64,000 nucleotides of DNA, from contig JAVGWX010000011.1 in the NCBI GenBank assembly GCA_036924085.1, positions 38,168,970 to 38,232,969 on the forward strand, read 5' to 3'. The notes under the pieces are model-generated. The model had not been told where the DNA came from, did no database searches, and saw only the letters and a program-made list of their open reading frames with translations. The first letter of the stretch is position 1. The number at the start of each line of letters is the position of its first letter. Both the position numbers and the translations under genes were made by a program. Shown one piece after another: positions 1-10,192 of the stretch. The DNA comes from Ariolimax columbianus. Its lineage: Eukaryota > Mollusca > Gastropoda > Stylommatophora > Arionidae.

Positions 1-16
1 ATATATATATATATAA
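1..16. repeat. (AT)n microsatellite at window edge
   Basis: The window opens in an AT dinucleotide run whose left end lies outside. It directly abuts the LINE remnant that begins at about 17. Confidence 0.9.
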
Positions 17-57
17 CCATACAAAGTGCTCCATGTATCTGCCTTGTAAGGAAAAGC
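17..57 (-). mobile_element. 3' part of an interrupted RNase H-type LINE (outer layer of nest)
   Basis: On the minus strand this matches the terminal coding part of the LINE copy near 30920-30960 (ADTWSTLYG here, PDTWNTLYG there). It is the downstream half of the fragment that resumes at 1082. The two halves were separated by the plus-strand LINE at 58-1081, and AAGGAAAAGC is present on both sides (48-57 and 1082-1091). Confidence 0.7.
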
Positions 58-1081
58 CGGGTAACTAACAAGTAAAGTATACTCAGCAGCATTTGCCACT
101 GGGAGACGCTGCAGCAACTTCAGTGCCGAAGTCAGTGCCCTGAGACAAGCAGCTGAAACCCTTTTAGACCACAAGGAGTAGACAGAAAGGCAAGTGGTCA
201 TTTTCAAAGAGGCCCTCGCAGTGTTAATGGCGCTCAAGAACCAGCACAAAAATGAACTCGTTGCTCTGGCAGACTCGCTCGAACGCCTGTCCCAGTGCTT
301 CAAAAAAAAAAAGCATAGTTCATTGGATACCGGCCCACTGCGACATTCCAGGCAACGAAGATACGGACATACTTGCCAGCAAGGGAGGAATGCTGCAACA
401 AAGTGATACAGAAATCACATAAAAAGGCACAATCCGCCGTCCATCTCAGACGATGATGGCATAATTGATTAGCTAGCGCTATTTTTAGTAAGGATTAACT
501 GCGCTACTTTTTATCCTCACTCTCTATCTCGTCTCGTGCTGTCCCACCCCAGTGGCAAGTCAAGGACAAGACGACTAGTGATCGACTACGAGATGCAGGA
601 GACTCCGCATCTAGCACACGTGAAAAAAAACGGCGTAGTCTGGAGTCGAACCCACACCACCTGATCACGAGGCCTACGGCTTAACCACAGAAATCACAAA
701 CAATGAGACTAAAGCATTCATCGGGGCAACGTGCGGTGCAAAATTGAAAAAAGACCACCCTGGCCACGATGCCTACCATCAACTCTACAGGCGAGACCAG
801 GTGATTATTCTCCGGCTACGCACAGGTCACAATAGACAGATGAAATCTGTACAAGTTCGAGATTGACACTACAGACCTGTGTGCCTGCGGCACAGCCCCC
901 ATGAAGGCAGAACATATTTTGCAGTTCTGTCCACTGTGTACCGACAAAAGAAGTAGCATTTGGCAACTGCCAGTGTCCTTCCACAAGAAGTTGTACGGAA
1001 GTGTAGAGAGCCTTGAGTCGACTGCTGCCTTCGTTAGAGTCATTGAAGTTGAGGTCTGAAGACGTACGAGGAAGAAGAAGG
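58..1081 (+). mobile_element. 5'-truncated LINE: RNase H domain and C-terminal zinc-knuckle tail, pseudogene
   Basis: Plus-strand translation shows RNase H landmarks: CSNFSAEVSALRQAAETLL at about 100-165, then HWIPAHCDIPGNEDTDILAS at about 320-380. A RLRTGH motif follows, and a Cys-rich tail, LCACGTAPMKAEHILQFCPL, at about 880-940. These are hallmarks of the C-terminal half of jockey/R1/CR1-style LINE polyproteins, where RNase H removes template RNA and the CCHC tail binds nucleic acid. A SINE occupies 420-688. With it removed the frame is open from about 90 to 850, where a frameshift near the RLRTGH motif breaks it. The last frame stops at 1059, followed by a GAA-rich tail. The AAGGAAAAGC duplication on both sides marks a target-primed insertion. 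RT and endonuclease are absent, so this is a dead 5'-truncated copy. Confidence 0.85.
420..688 (-). mobile_element. SINE-D copy 1 (tRNA-derived), inserted in LINE
   Basis: Its reverse complement matches SINE-D copy 2 at 48488-48792 across the tRNA-like head, the body and the 3' end. The head carries a B-box-like GGTTCGACTCC motif (TCGAACCCACA region near 645 on plus). A perfect 10-bp target duplication, AGAAATCACA, lies at 410-419 and 689-698. SINEs are non-coding RNA polymerase III retroposons mobilised by LINE enzymes. Confidence 0.88.
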
Positions 1082-1290
1082 AAGGAAAAGCAACTTCCCA
1101 ACATCGTTGAGGTCGAGCACTCAAATAGATAATGATCAACGGTTTCGAATGAGTGTGTACGCATCTGGTACTCGGGAGTGTGTTGTGATTGGATCATGTG
1201 TTTGCTAACTGAGGTGTCGAGTTTTTAACATGAAAAAGTTCTCTGATCCCTCGTCGTGAGATGACTGTCGCTGTTGTCAGCGGTGTATAT
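1082..1290 (-). mobile_element. RNase H-type LINE C-terminus, upstream half of interrupted copy
   Basis: Minus-strand translation reads TTRDQRT, then IQSQHTPEYQMRTHSFETVD and HYLFECST. This parallels the better copy at 30830-31290 (GKDQRTIFPLRTQHIPLN, CQLCTHPYEPVDHHLFECSA). That is the C-terminal zinc-binding tail of RNase H-bearing LINEs. Internal stops are present. The fragment resumes at 17-57 beyond the inserted plus-strand LINE. Confidence 0.75.
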
Positions 1291-1787
1291 TCAGTATGGG
1301 TTAGGTGTGCGCTGTACGTCAAAATGAAACTCCCAAAGCTTACTTTCGATCGAATTTGATGGTAGAATTTTACAATATCGATAGTATTTTTAATAAAACA
1401 AATTAATTCGTAACATTTTGTTGCTGCCTTATGACGTCACTAAGCATAATAGCCGCCCACTTTCTTGTTGGTCAGTATTCAAGGGAGAGAAGAAGAAGCG
1501 AGAAATGAACCTTTGTTTTGAGCGTGACTAGAAACATAGCACACAATCCTACGTTTAGATATTGGAGTGAAAGGGTTGGTGTTAAGGTTTGACTAGCCAT
1601 TGACATGTGCGCGCTAAAAGTCTCGCACTCGGCTAGATTCAACGTGAGATTTGCTTATGAAACCACATTCGTTCACGTCCGTCTTAAAAGGGAACTAACT
1701 GTAATTCATATAAATCTTGAATTCAAGGGTTACTTATTTTTTAACTTGTTAATTTTTATTAAAGACAATGATTTAGAATCTGGACTG
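1291..1787. other. No recognised feature
   Basis: AT-rich unique-looking sequence. A 72-codon frame at 1605-1823 has no recognisable motif and runs into family B, so I do not call it. Confidence 0.5.
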
Positions 1788-1955
1788 GTGCCGAAGATGG
1801 ATGTGTCGGATCAAACGGTGTAAATATCGAAGTCAAGCTGTAAACTAGCGACATAACGCATTACGTTCTCCGGACTACATCCTGCTACTTGCAAAGTCCT
1901 GTTCAGAGTTTGGTAGCGGGAAATTGAGATCTAGCGCAGAAGAATAATAATAAGA
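1788..1955 (+). repeat. Dispersed family B, copy 1 (3' half)
   Basis: It contains the family core (GAAGATGGATGTGTCGGATC), the TCAAGCTGTAAACTA block, the CTCCGGACTACATCCTGCTA block and the TTTGGTAGCGGGA end. The same blocks occur in the copies at 6925, 18520, 42170 and 54953. It ends in an AAGAATAATAATAAGAAGAA-like tail, as retroposons do. Confidence 0.8.
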
Positions 1956-2170
1956 AGAATCTGGAATAAAATAAGTATACAAATTAATTGAACTTATTTT
2001 CCACCATTTCGAGTATACACTTTCTGATTTGAAGCGGATACAACGCCTTAAAAAAACAACTGGACTAAGTGGCCATTTCACAATCCCAGCGCACGCAGTT
2101 CGAATCACGCTCGTGTCCAGTTTGGAAGACATGGCTGGTTTTCGCTCCTCCACGTACGGAAAGTGATGGC

Positions 2171-2245
2171 AACCTACCGTACTGCATACTTGCTAAGAAA
2201 GATATAGCAGCCAACTAGGTTGGCGGTTGTAAGAAGCGACGTTCT
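2171..2245 (+). repeat. Short dispersed repeat shared with 43893-43980
   Basis: The blocks TACTGCATACTTGC, AGGTTGGCGGTTGTAA and AAGCGACGTTCTG recur in the same order at 43893-43980. Its class is unknown. Confidence 0.6.
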
Positions 2246-2270
2246 GAACAGGACGTTCTTCTTATGATGC

Positions 2271-2892
2271 TAATCTCTCACCTTGTTGGCCAGGCTGCCA
2301 TGAAAACAGCCCGTTTTCAGGAAAGGCTGCGATGAAGCCAAGGTGAGAGTCTTGGACAGTATGTTTTGCCTGACCCTGACTAACATGTCTGATCAGTATG
2401 TTTTGCCTGACCCTGATTAACATGTCTGATCAGTATGTTTGCCTGACCCTGACTATCATGTCTGATCAATATGTTTTGCCTGACCCTGACTATCATGTCT
2501 GATCAGTATGTTTCGCCTGACCCTGACTAACATGTCTGATCAGTATGTTTTGCCTGACCCTGACTAACATGTCTGATCAGTATGTTTTGCCTGACCCTGA
2601 TTATCATGTCTGATCAGTATGTTTTGCCTGACCCTGACTATCATGTCTGATCAGTATGTTTTGCCTGACTCTGACTATCATGTCTGAAACGTATGTTTTG
2701 CCTGACCCTGACTAACATGTCTGATCACTATGTTTTGCCTGACCCTGATTAACATGTCGGATCAGTATGTTTTGCCTGACCCTGACTATCATGTCTGATC
2801 AATATGTTTTGCCTGACCCTGACTATCATGTCTGATCAGTATGTTTCGCCTTACCCTGACTAACATGTCTGATCAGTATGTTTTGCCTGACC
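2271..2892 (+). repeat. Dispersed family A, copy 1, with expanded terminal array
   Basis: The part before the array (TTGGCCAGGCTGCCATGAAA, then a CCCGTTTTCAGG block) is the distal third of family A, seen in fuller form at 25014, 44800 and 61643. The family-typical 37-bp end unit follows at once, here massively amplified. The body upstream of about 2271 is missing. Confidence 0.75.
2355..2892 (+). repeat. 37-bp tandem array, about 14.5 copies
   Basis: The unit starts GATCAGTATGTTTTGCCTGA and ends ACTAACATGTCT. Period 37 was counted between successive GATCAGTATG words, with one 36-bp unit. Units vary by TATC/TAAC/TTAA changes near their ends. Other family A copies carry only one or two such units at this end. 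Confidence 0.92.
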
Positions 2893-3254
2893 AGAACATT
2901 ATTATTTAAGTTAACCTTCTTTATTATTAATTGTATGTGTGTATTATTGTTGCTGTGTAGCCAAGTCGACAGTGAGCTGACTTACTAAGACTGGGATTAC
3001 AGCGCGCCAGGGTTCCAAATCATAACACAATCCAGGCGTGGTACGTTCCTGTTACGACCGCCCCTTCAGTCGATCTACCTGTAAATGGGTACCTGACGTA
3101 TGATTTGTTGAAGATATAAACATCCAGGAAAGGAGCTGACAACTCCACCGCACATAGGCTGCTGCTTAGTACATAAAGAGTTATCTTCGTCACAGACGGC
3201 AGTTGTTGCCATGGACCTGACCAGTAAGCTCCCTATCGATTTTGAAGATTACAA
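2893..3254. other. No recognised feature
   Basis: About 360 bp without a recognisable gene. A fragment TGTAAATGGGTACCTGAC near 3080 resembles a GGTACC-containing core seen in several SINE-like repeats here. Confidence 0.4.
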
Positions 3255-3690
3255 TATCGATCTTTACGTCAGTGAGACATGGTCTACCTCAAGGCACTGG
3301 GAGAGTCGGCTAAACAGCTTTCACGTAAGGAATCCTGGGAGTTGAGTGGCAGGACAAGATCACCAACGCAGAGGTATTGGAGAAAACAGGTACTGTCACG
3401 GTATTTTACATGCTTGGTCTTCTGAGGCTCTGATGGCTGGGACGCACTCCGAGGATGGTAGAATACCAAAGGATCTTCTCTATGGGGTTTTTGCTGTTGG
3501 GGAAAAGGTGTCGGGGCCGGCCACTACTTCGATACAAGGATCTGTGCAAGCGGGATATAAATTATACGGACATCTATTTGGAATCATGGAACAGGACGCC
3601 ATAGAGCGTGTTGCGTGGAGGGTGAGGTTTAAGCATGGAATACAAAGGAGATTGTCATTGCGAATTGGCTGAGGTCTCAGTTGTTGAAAA
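3255..3690 (+). pseudogene. LINE RT C-terminal fragment, frameshifted
   Basis: In pieces, the plus strand reads SETW, then LNSFHVR, ILGVEWQDKITNAEVLE, EDGRIPKDLLYG and GRPLLRYKDLCKRDI. These are the conserved C-terminal blocks of a LINE polyprotein family (CETW, LNxFHxRCLRxILGIxWQDxxxxxEVL, DGRIPKxLLYGEL, GRPxLRxKDVCKRD). The blocks sit in different frames with stops, so the copy is dead. The 108-codon open frame at 3346-3672 is only partly in the correct frame. No target duplication was identified. Confidence 0.8.
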
Positions 3691-4221
3691 GACACGCCAC
3701 ACTGCGCGATGCCACATACAATCCTGATTTACCTTGCACACCGTGGGAGACGCTTCTGTGCTCGGATTGGTCTTACGAGTCACATTCGTGTGTCGTCATG
3801 GACTGTAGTTACATCCCTTTTTTCAAAGCACAATCATTATCTTCTGACAAACCGGAAAGAGCCAATGTGAATCGGTCCACACGTTGTTGACCAGTTTACT
3901 TTGACTCAGCCATTTTCCAAGGAACACGATCGCGGACATAAGACGGAGTCTTGATCAGTAAGTTTCACTTGACTTCATGTTCTTAGCTCCCGTTAATGCC
4001 ATTAAAAACGCAATCAGGCGTATGATGGCTACCTACTGTTTTATCAGTTATCAGTTATCGACCAAAGACCTAAGAAACAGAATAGGACTCTCTTTGGAAT
4101 CTAGCGACCTTCCCAGGGCCCACATTCCTATCTCTAGTCAAATTGACTAATCTAAAAACCCATTTCATCTCACGATTCATCTACTTCATAATTTGTCCTG
4201 GAAAAGAAACGTTTTACATCC
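3691..4221. other. No recognised feature
   Basis: About 530 bp with no motif I can assign on either strand. Confidence 0.4.
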
Positions 4222-4405
4222 TGTCTCTTTTCGCCCGGCGCATCCGATTTGATCATGGGACATTTTCGTGACGTAGTTATGCCCCACTGTCCTATTCTCT
4301 CAGCCAGGCGGCGCGACCGTCGCTTGGGCATTGGAAAGGTTCCCGGACAGCTCTGGTTCGCTAGCCCTGACGCAAGGGGCCAGATATAAGCCGATAACTG
4401 TTGTC
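4222..4405 (-). repeat. Dispersed family B, diverged copy
   Basis: GGCGCATCCGATTT near 4225 and AGCTCTGGTTCGCTAGCCCT near 4351 match, in order, two blocks of the minus-oriented family B copy at 54953-55345. The sequence between them is diverged. Confidence 0.45.
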
Positions 4406-4559
4406 AACTCTCTCATCGTGTCTTCGGCTCCATCTCAGAATTCAGCATGAATAATTAATACAAAGCTATTTTAGTTTTGCAACTCAATTCCAGAACCATT
4501 AGTCAAGACGATGTCTTGCGGTCTTCATTTGTTGTCCTTAATATACATCCATTTCACAA

Positions 4560-4850
4560 TATGTGCAAACTGTTTTTGTCCCATGCATCCATTCCATAAT
4601 ATGTGCAACCTGTTTTTGTTGCATGGAACCATTTCACTATTTCTTCAACCTAGTTTTGTCGCACATGCCTTTTTCGTTTTTCCCAATGCACCCTTTTCCT
4701 ATTTGCCCCATGCACCCTTTTCCTATTTGCCCCATGCACCCTTTTCCTATTTGCCCCATGTACAATTGTGCTATTTACCTAACGCACACTTTTCACTACA
4801 TCGTCAACCGTTTTGCCTACTGCTCCCTTTTCAGTACATTTTAACCTTTT
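4560..4850 (+). repeat. 24-bp tandem repeat with degenerate flanks
   Basis: Three near-identical 24-bp units (CCAATGCACCCTTTTCCTAT, then TTGC) lie at about 4682-4755. Degenerate relatives (CCATTCCATAATATGTGCAA type) extend to both sides. The overlapping 167- and 93-codon frames here are repeat artefacts. Confidence 0.75.
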
Positions 4851-5064
4851 TCAATAGAATGTCTCTTTCTTCCCCAACCCGCTACCCTCAATTTCAAAAA
4901 CTAGCTAACTCAAACAATACAAATATAATACTGAAATTCTTTGACTTTCCGTTAGTACACACACATAAGTTTACTTTGACTATTTTGTATAAAGTTTTAC
5001 TCTTCATTTTGTAGCAATAGAAAATGCTGATGGATTTTGAAATATGAGTAAAAGTTCAGTTCAG

Positions 5065-6668
5065 TTCATCCCGTAACCCATCAGGTCGTTGGGGCACACT
5101 TGAAGACACTCCCACAATCTCACGTCATCTCACTCTGTCCGCTGTCGCCAGTCGTGCCTCACCAGATGTCTGCCCATCTCTTCCTTGGACGACCCCGCCC
5201 TCTCTTTCCTGGTACGGAGCCATGCTGTATCGTATCTATAATTTCGCGGGACCTCGTGACGTGCCCATACCAAGTCATATTTCGCCTCTTGATGCTGTGA
5301 ACAGATCATCAAAATGCTCAATTGCGTTTTCCACTCTTCGTCGAATTTCTACGTTTGTGACACGATCCTTATAAGTGACATTTAAGAGTCTTCTAAAGCA
5401 CCTCATTTCCATTTCATGCACTCCACACTGGATATCCGCATTAATGGTCCATGTCTCACAGGCATTCACAAATAGTGAAAGCACCAATGAGCGCATTAGT
5501 CTAACTTTTATGCTGAGGACGAGCCGCGTATCCTGCCACATGGGTTTCCAACGTGTAAGCGCCCCTGCTGTCTGTGCTATTCTGGCAACTATCTCAGGCT
5601 GCGAGCCCTCGTCACTGTTCAGTGATCCCAGATACTTGAACCGGTGTACAACTTTCAGTTCCTGCCAATTTGCTACTATCACAGATGTAAACCCTTCCGT
5701 GTTATTGGTCATCAGCTTTGGTTTTTCTGCATTTATCTCTATGCCATAGCTCTGCGCCGCTCTATCCAATCTACAAATCAGCTCCTGGAGTTCCGTGCCT
5801 GCCAGGCCATCTATATCATCTGCAAATCGTAGTTTTGTTATGTTCTTGTCTCCTATTCTGACCATACCTACATGTCCGTCCAGGGCCGCCTCCATTATTC
5901 TTTCCAAGAATACATTGAAGAGTGTTGGAGTGAGTATACAACCATATCTCACCCCAACAGACGTGCGGAACCATTCGCCTAGTATTCCGTCTACAGAAAC
6001 TGTACTTGACCCCTTCTCATAGATGTTCTGTTACCTTCACAATATTACTATTGGTCTTGTAATGCGTTATTGTTGTCCATAGCGCCGCTTGCCATACTCT
6101 GTCGAACGCCTTTTTGAAATCAATGAAGAGATGATATATGTGTTGTTGATACTCTAAGTAATCTCATTCAATATCCGCAGATTAAATATCTGTTCAGTGA
6201 TGCCTCTTCCCGCTCGAAACACTGCTTGCTATTCTGCAATGAAATTCTCTGCGTGTGGTTTTAATCTGTTGAGGATTATTATTCAGATAACTTTGCTAAG
6301 ATGACCGATGAGGCTAAGTTTTCTATAGTTCTGACACATCTTTAGGTTCCCTGATTTAGGTAGCGGTAAAACCATTGATTTAATTCCAGATGGTTGGCCA
6401 CTCTCCTGTCCGACACATTCTGTTACATATGTGTGTCAGAGCCTCAATTATTACCACACCTCCCACTTATTATCCACACCCACAGCTTTCCCCTTTTTTA
6501 GCATCTTCACCGCTTCAGTATCTTTATCTCTTGTTATCGGTTGATTCTCCTCTAACATATTCATTTCGGGGGCGATTGCATCTCCTGGGTCACCTCGAGC
6601 CTCATGCTTATATAATTCAGAGCAGTACTCTGCCCAACGCGCCCGAATGTCTTGGTTTTCTGTGAGAC
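5065..6668 (-). pseudogene. LINE reverse transcriptase, 5'-truncated degenerate copy
   Basis: The longest RT in the window. From 6668 downward the minus strand reads an N-terminal block (IRARWAEYCSELYKHE), a palm entry (VLPLPKSGNLKMCQNYRKLS, HAENFIAE, QAVFRAGRGITEQIFNLRIL), VGVRYGCILTPTLFNVFLE, and the catalytic FADD box within ITKLRFADDIDGLAG. YLGSLNSDEGSQPEIVARI, ACETWTINADIQ and the tail EEMGRHLVRHDW follow. A 225-codon stretch at 5275-5952 is still open, but stops and frameshifts occur upstream and downstream. The endonuclease is missing, so the copy is 5'-truncated. It belongs to the FADDIDGLAG-type LINEs common in marine invertebrates. The element's end matches the C-terminal words found again at 34834, 52590 and 54460. 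Confidence 0.92.
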
Positions 6669-6721
6669 ATTGAATAAAAGTAGATCTTTAAACATTCATA
6701 ACTAATTACTTTACAGACTAA

Positions 6722-6775
6722 ACATCTTCTTCTTGTTCTTGTTTCTTCTTCTTCGTCTTCTTCTTCTTCGTTCAT
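6722..6775 (+). repeat. (TTC)n microsatellite
   Basis: Interrupted CTT/TTC repeats. Confidence 0.85.
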
Positions 6776-6924
6776 CCTCAGATCAATGCCTCGGCTTCTC
6801 CTACAAAGGACACCGTTGTTTGTAAGGCTGTTTTATCTCCATACAGCTTTTGTCTCATATCTGTCTCGTGAGATCAGTATAGTTCTCTCTCTCCTACATG
6901 GAAACGGACTGTGTTTCAACAGCT

Positions 6925-7205
6925 ATTATAACGAGTTGGGGATCAAGATTCTGAGCAGCGAATGAGCTGCAGCAGGTCAGACTGGCTAAGGAGAAGGGAT
7001 CGACTAGGGAATGCTAACCCGGTACTAAAAAAATGCTTGCTGAAGTCGGATGTGTTGGAACGAAAGGTGCAAATATCGCAGTCAAGCTGTAAACTACGAC
7101 AACGCATTCCGGTCTCTGGACTACATTCTGCTACTTAAGCCCTTTCAGGGTTTGGTAGCGGGAGATTGAGAACGAACGAACGAAGCCAAGCCAATCCAAG
7201 CCACA
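6925..7205 (+). repeat. Dispersed family B, copy with near-complete 3' half
   Basis: Blocks run in family order: GAATGAGCTGCAGCAGGTCA, GGCTAAGGAGAAGGGATCGA, AACCCGGTACT, TGAAGTCGGATGTGTTGGAA, TCAAGCTGTAAACTACGACA, GGTTTGGTAGCGGGAGATTG. It ends in GAACGAACGAACGAAGCCAA-type short tandem units. It is close in sequence to the reverse-oriented copy at 54953-55345. Confidence 0.85.
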
Positions 7206-7324
7206 ACGAGTTGGGGATAGTCACATGAGTACCGCAGCTGTGAGACTGCTGAGAAAAGGTGGCATTGCACTACAGATAGGAGGGCAAAGACTTTCTTACG
7301 TGGGGGGGGGGGCGAAGATGCAGC

Positions 7325-7489
7325 ATAGTGAATGAGCCGACAGCAGCCAGCGACTGGTAGCAGCTGCCTGCATCGGGGACAGCGAACCAGATCTGACCAA
7401 GACCCTATTCCGTCACCAAGCGGCGGCCTTGGAAACAAGCTGCACACGTATAGTCTGGCTAAGAGAATAGGGATCGCAGTGGCAACTAA
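7325..7489 (+). repeat. Dispersed family B, 5' half only
   Basis: GGGACAGCGAACCAGATCTG, ACCAAGACCCTATTCC and TATAGTCTGGCTAAGAG match the 5' part of family B (compare 18890-18970). The copy breaks into family F at about 7490. A poly-G run (7302-7312) lies just upstream. Confidence 0.65.
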
Positions 7490-7652
7490 AGCAAAGTAGA
7501 CCCGCAGCCTGTTAGACGCCATCTATGCTGCTCTTAACAAACCACCAAACAATTGCCAGTGTTACGCCATATCACACAGTCGCCTCATAAGGCAAGCTCT
7601 CTGTGGGGCAGTGGTGCTATTCTTGTCTTTGTTGTACACAAAGACCCCGGCG
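7490..7652 (+). repeat. Dispersed family F, copy 1
   Basis: AGTAGACCCGCAGCCTGTTA, CATCTATGCTGCTCTTAACA, GTCGCCTC and GGCAGTGGTGCTATTCTTGT recur in the same order at 46677-46841. A shorter piece lies at 39751-39800. Class unknown; no coding motif. Confidence 0.75.
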
Positions 7653-8124
7653 GACCACCCATATAACTGTTTGAAAAAATAGCAACAAGCGGGTAAAAGG
7701 ATACTTAAGCAGCGGGTACTTGATCTATACTTGAAAGTAACGAATGAGACAGCCTTAGAGGTTCAAGTGTCCTTTTACTTTTTTATGGATAATCTGATAT
7801 CAGGCAGCTCTGTGCCAGTGGCGTCATCACCAAGTAGTGAGCGGTTCTTATAGTGTTGTTCTTTTGTAAAAACGGACGTTTCTTTCAGCGCAGAAGCTTT
7901 TTCAACTATACGTGGTGTTGTTGATTATAGCCAGGAGTGTTTGCGTATGTGGTCTGGAAGTCTTGGTGTAACCTCAATCAGGCAGGACTGACCGTGTTAA
8001 AATGTCGTACGCCAGTTGTATATTGGTTGACTAAACAGCCATACATATCAGTGGTTTCAAGCTGACTAAGTTATTTAAGTTGGCCCTCAGCTGGATTGGA
8101 TCACACAGTGAGATTTTTAAATGT
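7653..8124. other. No recognised feature
   Basis: About 470 bp of apparently unique sequence before the satellite. Confidence 0.4.
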
Positions 8125-9660
8125 AAATGTTTGTCCCATAGTAGTTGCACCACTGTCCGAGAATGAACTTGTTAGAGACTTCAGTTAAACTGAGTCAAGG
8201 TTTGTTCCATAGTAGTTACACTACTGTCCGAGAATGAACTTGTTACAGACTTCAGTTAAACTAAGTCAAGGTTTGTTCCATAGTAGTTACACCACTGTCC
8301 GAGAATGAACTTGTTAGAGACTTCAGTTAAACTAAGTCAAGGTTTGTTCCATAGTAGTTACACTACTGTCCGAGAATGAACTTGTTAGAGACTTCAGTTA
8401 AACTAAGTCAAGGTTTGTTCCATAGTAGTTACACTATTGTCCGAGAATGAACTTGTTAGAGACTTCAGTTAAACTAAGTCAAGGTTTATTCCATAGTAGT
8501 TACACTACTGTCCGAGAATGAACTTGTTAGAGACTTCAGTTAAACTAAGTCAAGGTTTGTTCCATAGTAGTTGCACCACTGTCCGAGAATGAACTTGTTA
8601 GAGACTTCAGTTAAACTAAGTCAAGGTTTGTTCCATAGTAGTTACACTACTGTCCGAGAATGAACTTGTTAGATACTTCAGTTAAACTAAGTCAAGGTTT
8701 GTTCCATAGTAGTTACACTACTGTCCGAGAATGAACTTGTTAGAGACTTCAGTTAAACTAAGTCAAGGTTTGTTCCATAGTAGTTACACTACTGTCCGAG
8801 AATGAACTTGTTAGAGATTTCAGTTAAACTAAGTCAAGGTTTGTTCCATAGTAGTTACACTACTGTCCGAGAATGAACTTGTTAGATACTTCAGTTAAAC
8901 TAAGTCAAGGTTTGTTCCATAGTAGTTACACTATTGTCCGAGAATGAACTTGTTAGAGACTTCAGTTAAACTAAGTCAAGGTTTGTTCCATAGCAGTTGC
9001 ACTACTGGCCGAGAATGAACTTGTTAGAGACTTCAGTTAAACTAAGTCAAGGTTTGTTCCATAGTAGTTACACTACTGTCCGAGAATGAACTTGTTAGAG
9101 ACTTCAGTTAAACTAAGTCAAGGTTTGTTCCATAGTAGTTACACTACTGTCCGAGAATGAACTTGTTAGAGACTTCAGTTAAACTAAGTCAAGGTTTGTT
9201 CCATAGTAGTTACACTACTGTCTGAGAATGAACTTGTTAGAGACTTCAGTTAAACTAAGTCAAGGTTTGTTCCATAGTAGTTACACTACTGTCCGAGAAT
9301 GAACTTGTTAGAGACTTCAGTTAAACTAAGTCAAGGTTTGTTCCATAGTAGTTACACTACTGTCCGAGAATGAACTTGTTAGAGACTTCAGTTAAACTAA
9401 GTCAAGGTTTGTTCCATAGTAGTTTGCACCACTGTCCGAGAATGAACTTGTTAGAGACTTCAGTTAAACTAAGTCAAGGTTTGTTCCATAGTAGTTACAC
9501 TACTGTCCGAGAATGAACTTGTTAGAGACTTCAGTTAAACTAAGTCAAGGTTTGTTCCATAGTAGTTACACTACTGTCCGAGAATGAACTTGTTAGAGAC
9601 TTCAGTTAAACTAAGTCAAGGTTTGTTCCATAGGAGTTACACTACTGTCGGGGAAAAGCT
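8125..9660 (+). repeat. 71-bp satellite array, about 21 copies
   Basis: The unit contains TCCATAGTAGTTACACTACT, then GTCCGAGAATGAACTTGTTA and GAGACTTCAGTTAAACTAAG. A period of exactly 71 bp was counted between successive GAATGAACTT words. Units are very similar; variants are ACACCACT/ACACTACT, GATACTTC/GAGACTTC and one 1-bp insertion near 9424. The last unit degrades at 9640-9660. Shorter-period relatives lie at 22211-22550 (inverted) and 23050-23535. Confidence 0.95.
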
Positions 9661-9754
9661 ACAGCTTGGATTAGTTAGGGTGACCAGTTCTTTCCTTGTT
9701 GACTTTTACTTTTCTAGTTGTATGCAAGGTACACATTTACAGCTGGGTCGACTG

Positions 9755-9835
9755 GAAAGGGCCGATGGCGGGACTTGAACCCTGTACCTTTTCCATGAAA
9801 AGCGAGTGTTATAACACTGAGCTAAATGAACGCCC
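9755..9835 (-). repeat. tRNA-derived SINE head
   Basis: The minus strand reads TTTAGCTCAGTGTTATAACA (A-box-like) and, 40 bp later, GGGTTCAAGTCCCGCC (B-box). The ends do not pair as an acceptor stem, so this is a tRNA-related repeat, not a tRNA gene. It borders the 71-bp satellite, and a related GTCGACTGG-containing core follows both here and beside the array at 22211. Confidence 0.65.
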
Positions 9836-10192
9836 TCTATACATGAGATAAGAGATATGTAATGTCAGTAAAAAAAGATGTAGGAATTATATGCAGAACA
9901 GTATGAATATATCCACAAAGCAATAACAATAGTCATAACATGGTAACAAAGGAGAAACGCCATATAACGGTGAGATGACGATAGAAATAATAATGCTAAA
10001 ATAAATTAACATAAAAATTATGTTACCGTGCCAATAGACAATGAGAACGGAAATAAAACTAGTACATTATCATTGAAGACAATGACTATGGTATAATGGT
10101 CATACAAAATAGGTAAATGATTATAATTATTAATGGAAAATAATCGAACAAGTACAGAAGTTTACATATGTATGGCAAACCATAATAACAGA
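9836..10192. other. AT-rich sequence, nothing recognised
   Basis: About 350 bp of A-rich sequence with no motif found. Confidence 0.4.

Noticed and set aside
8125..9660. CRISPR array
   Set aside because: Units are contiguous 71-bp tandem repeats without distinct spacers, and the DNA is plainly eukaryotic.
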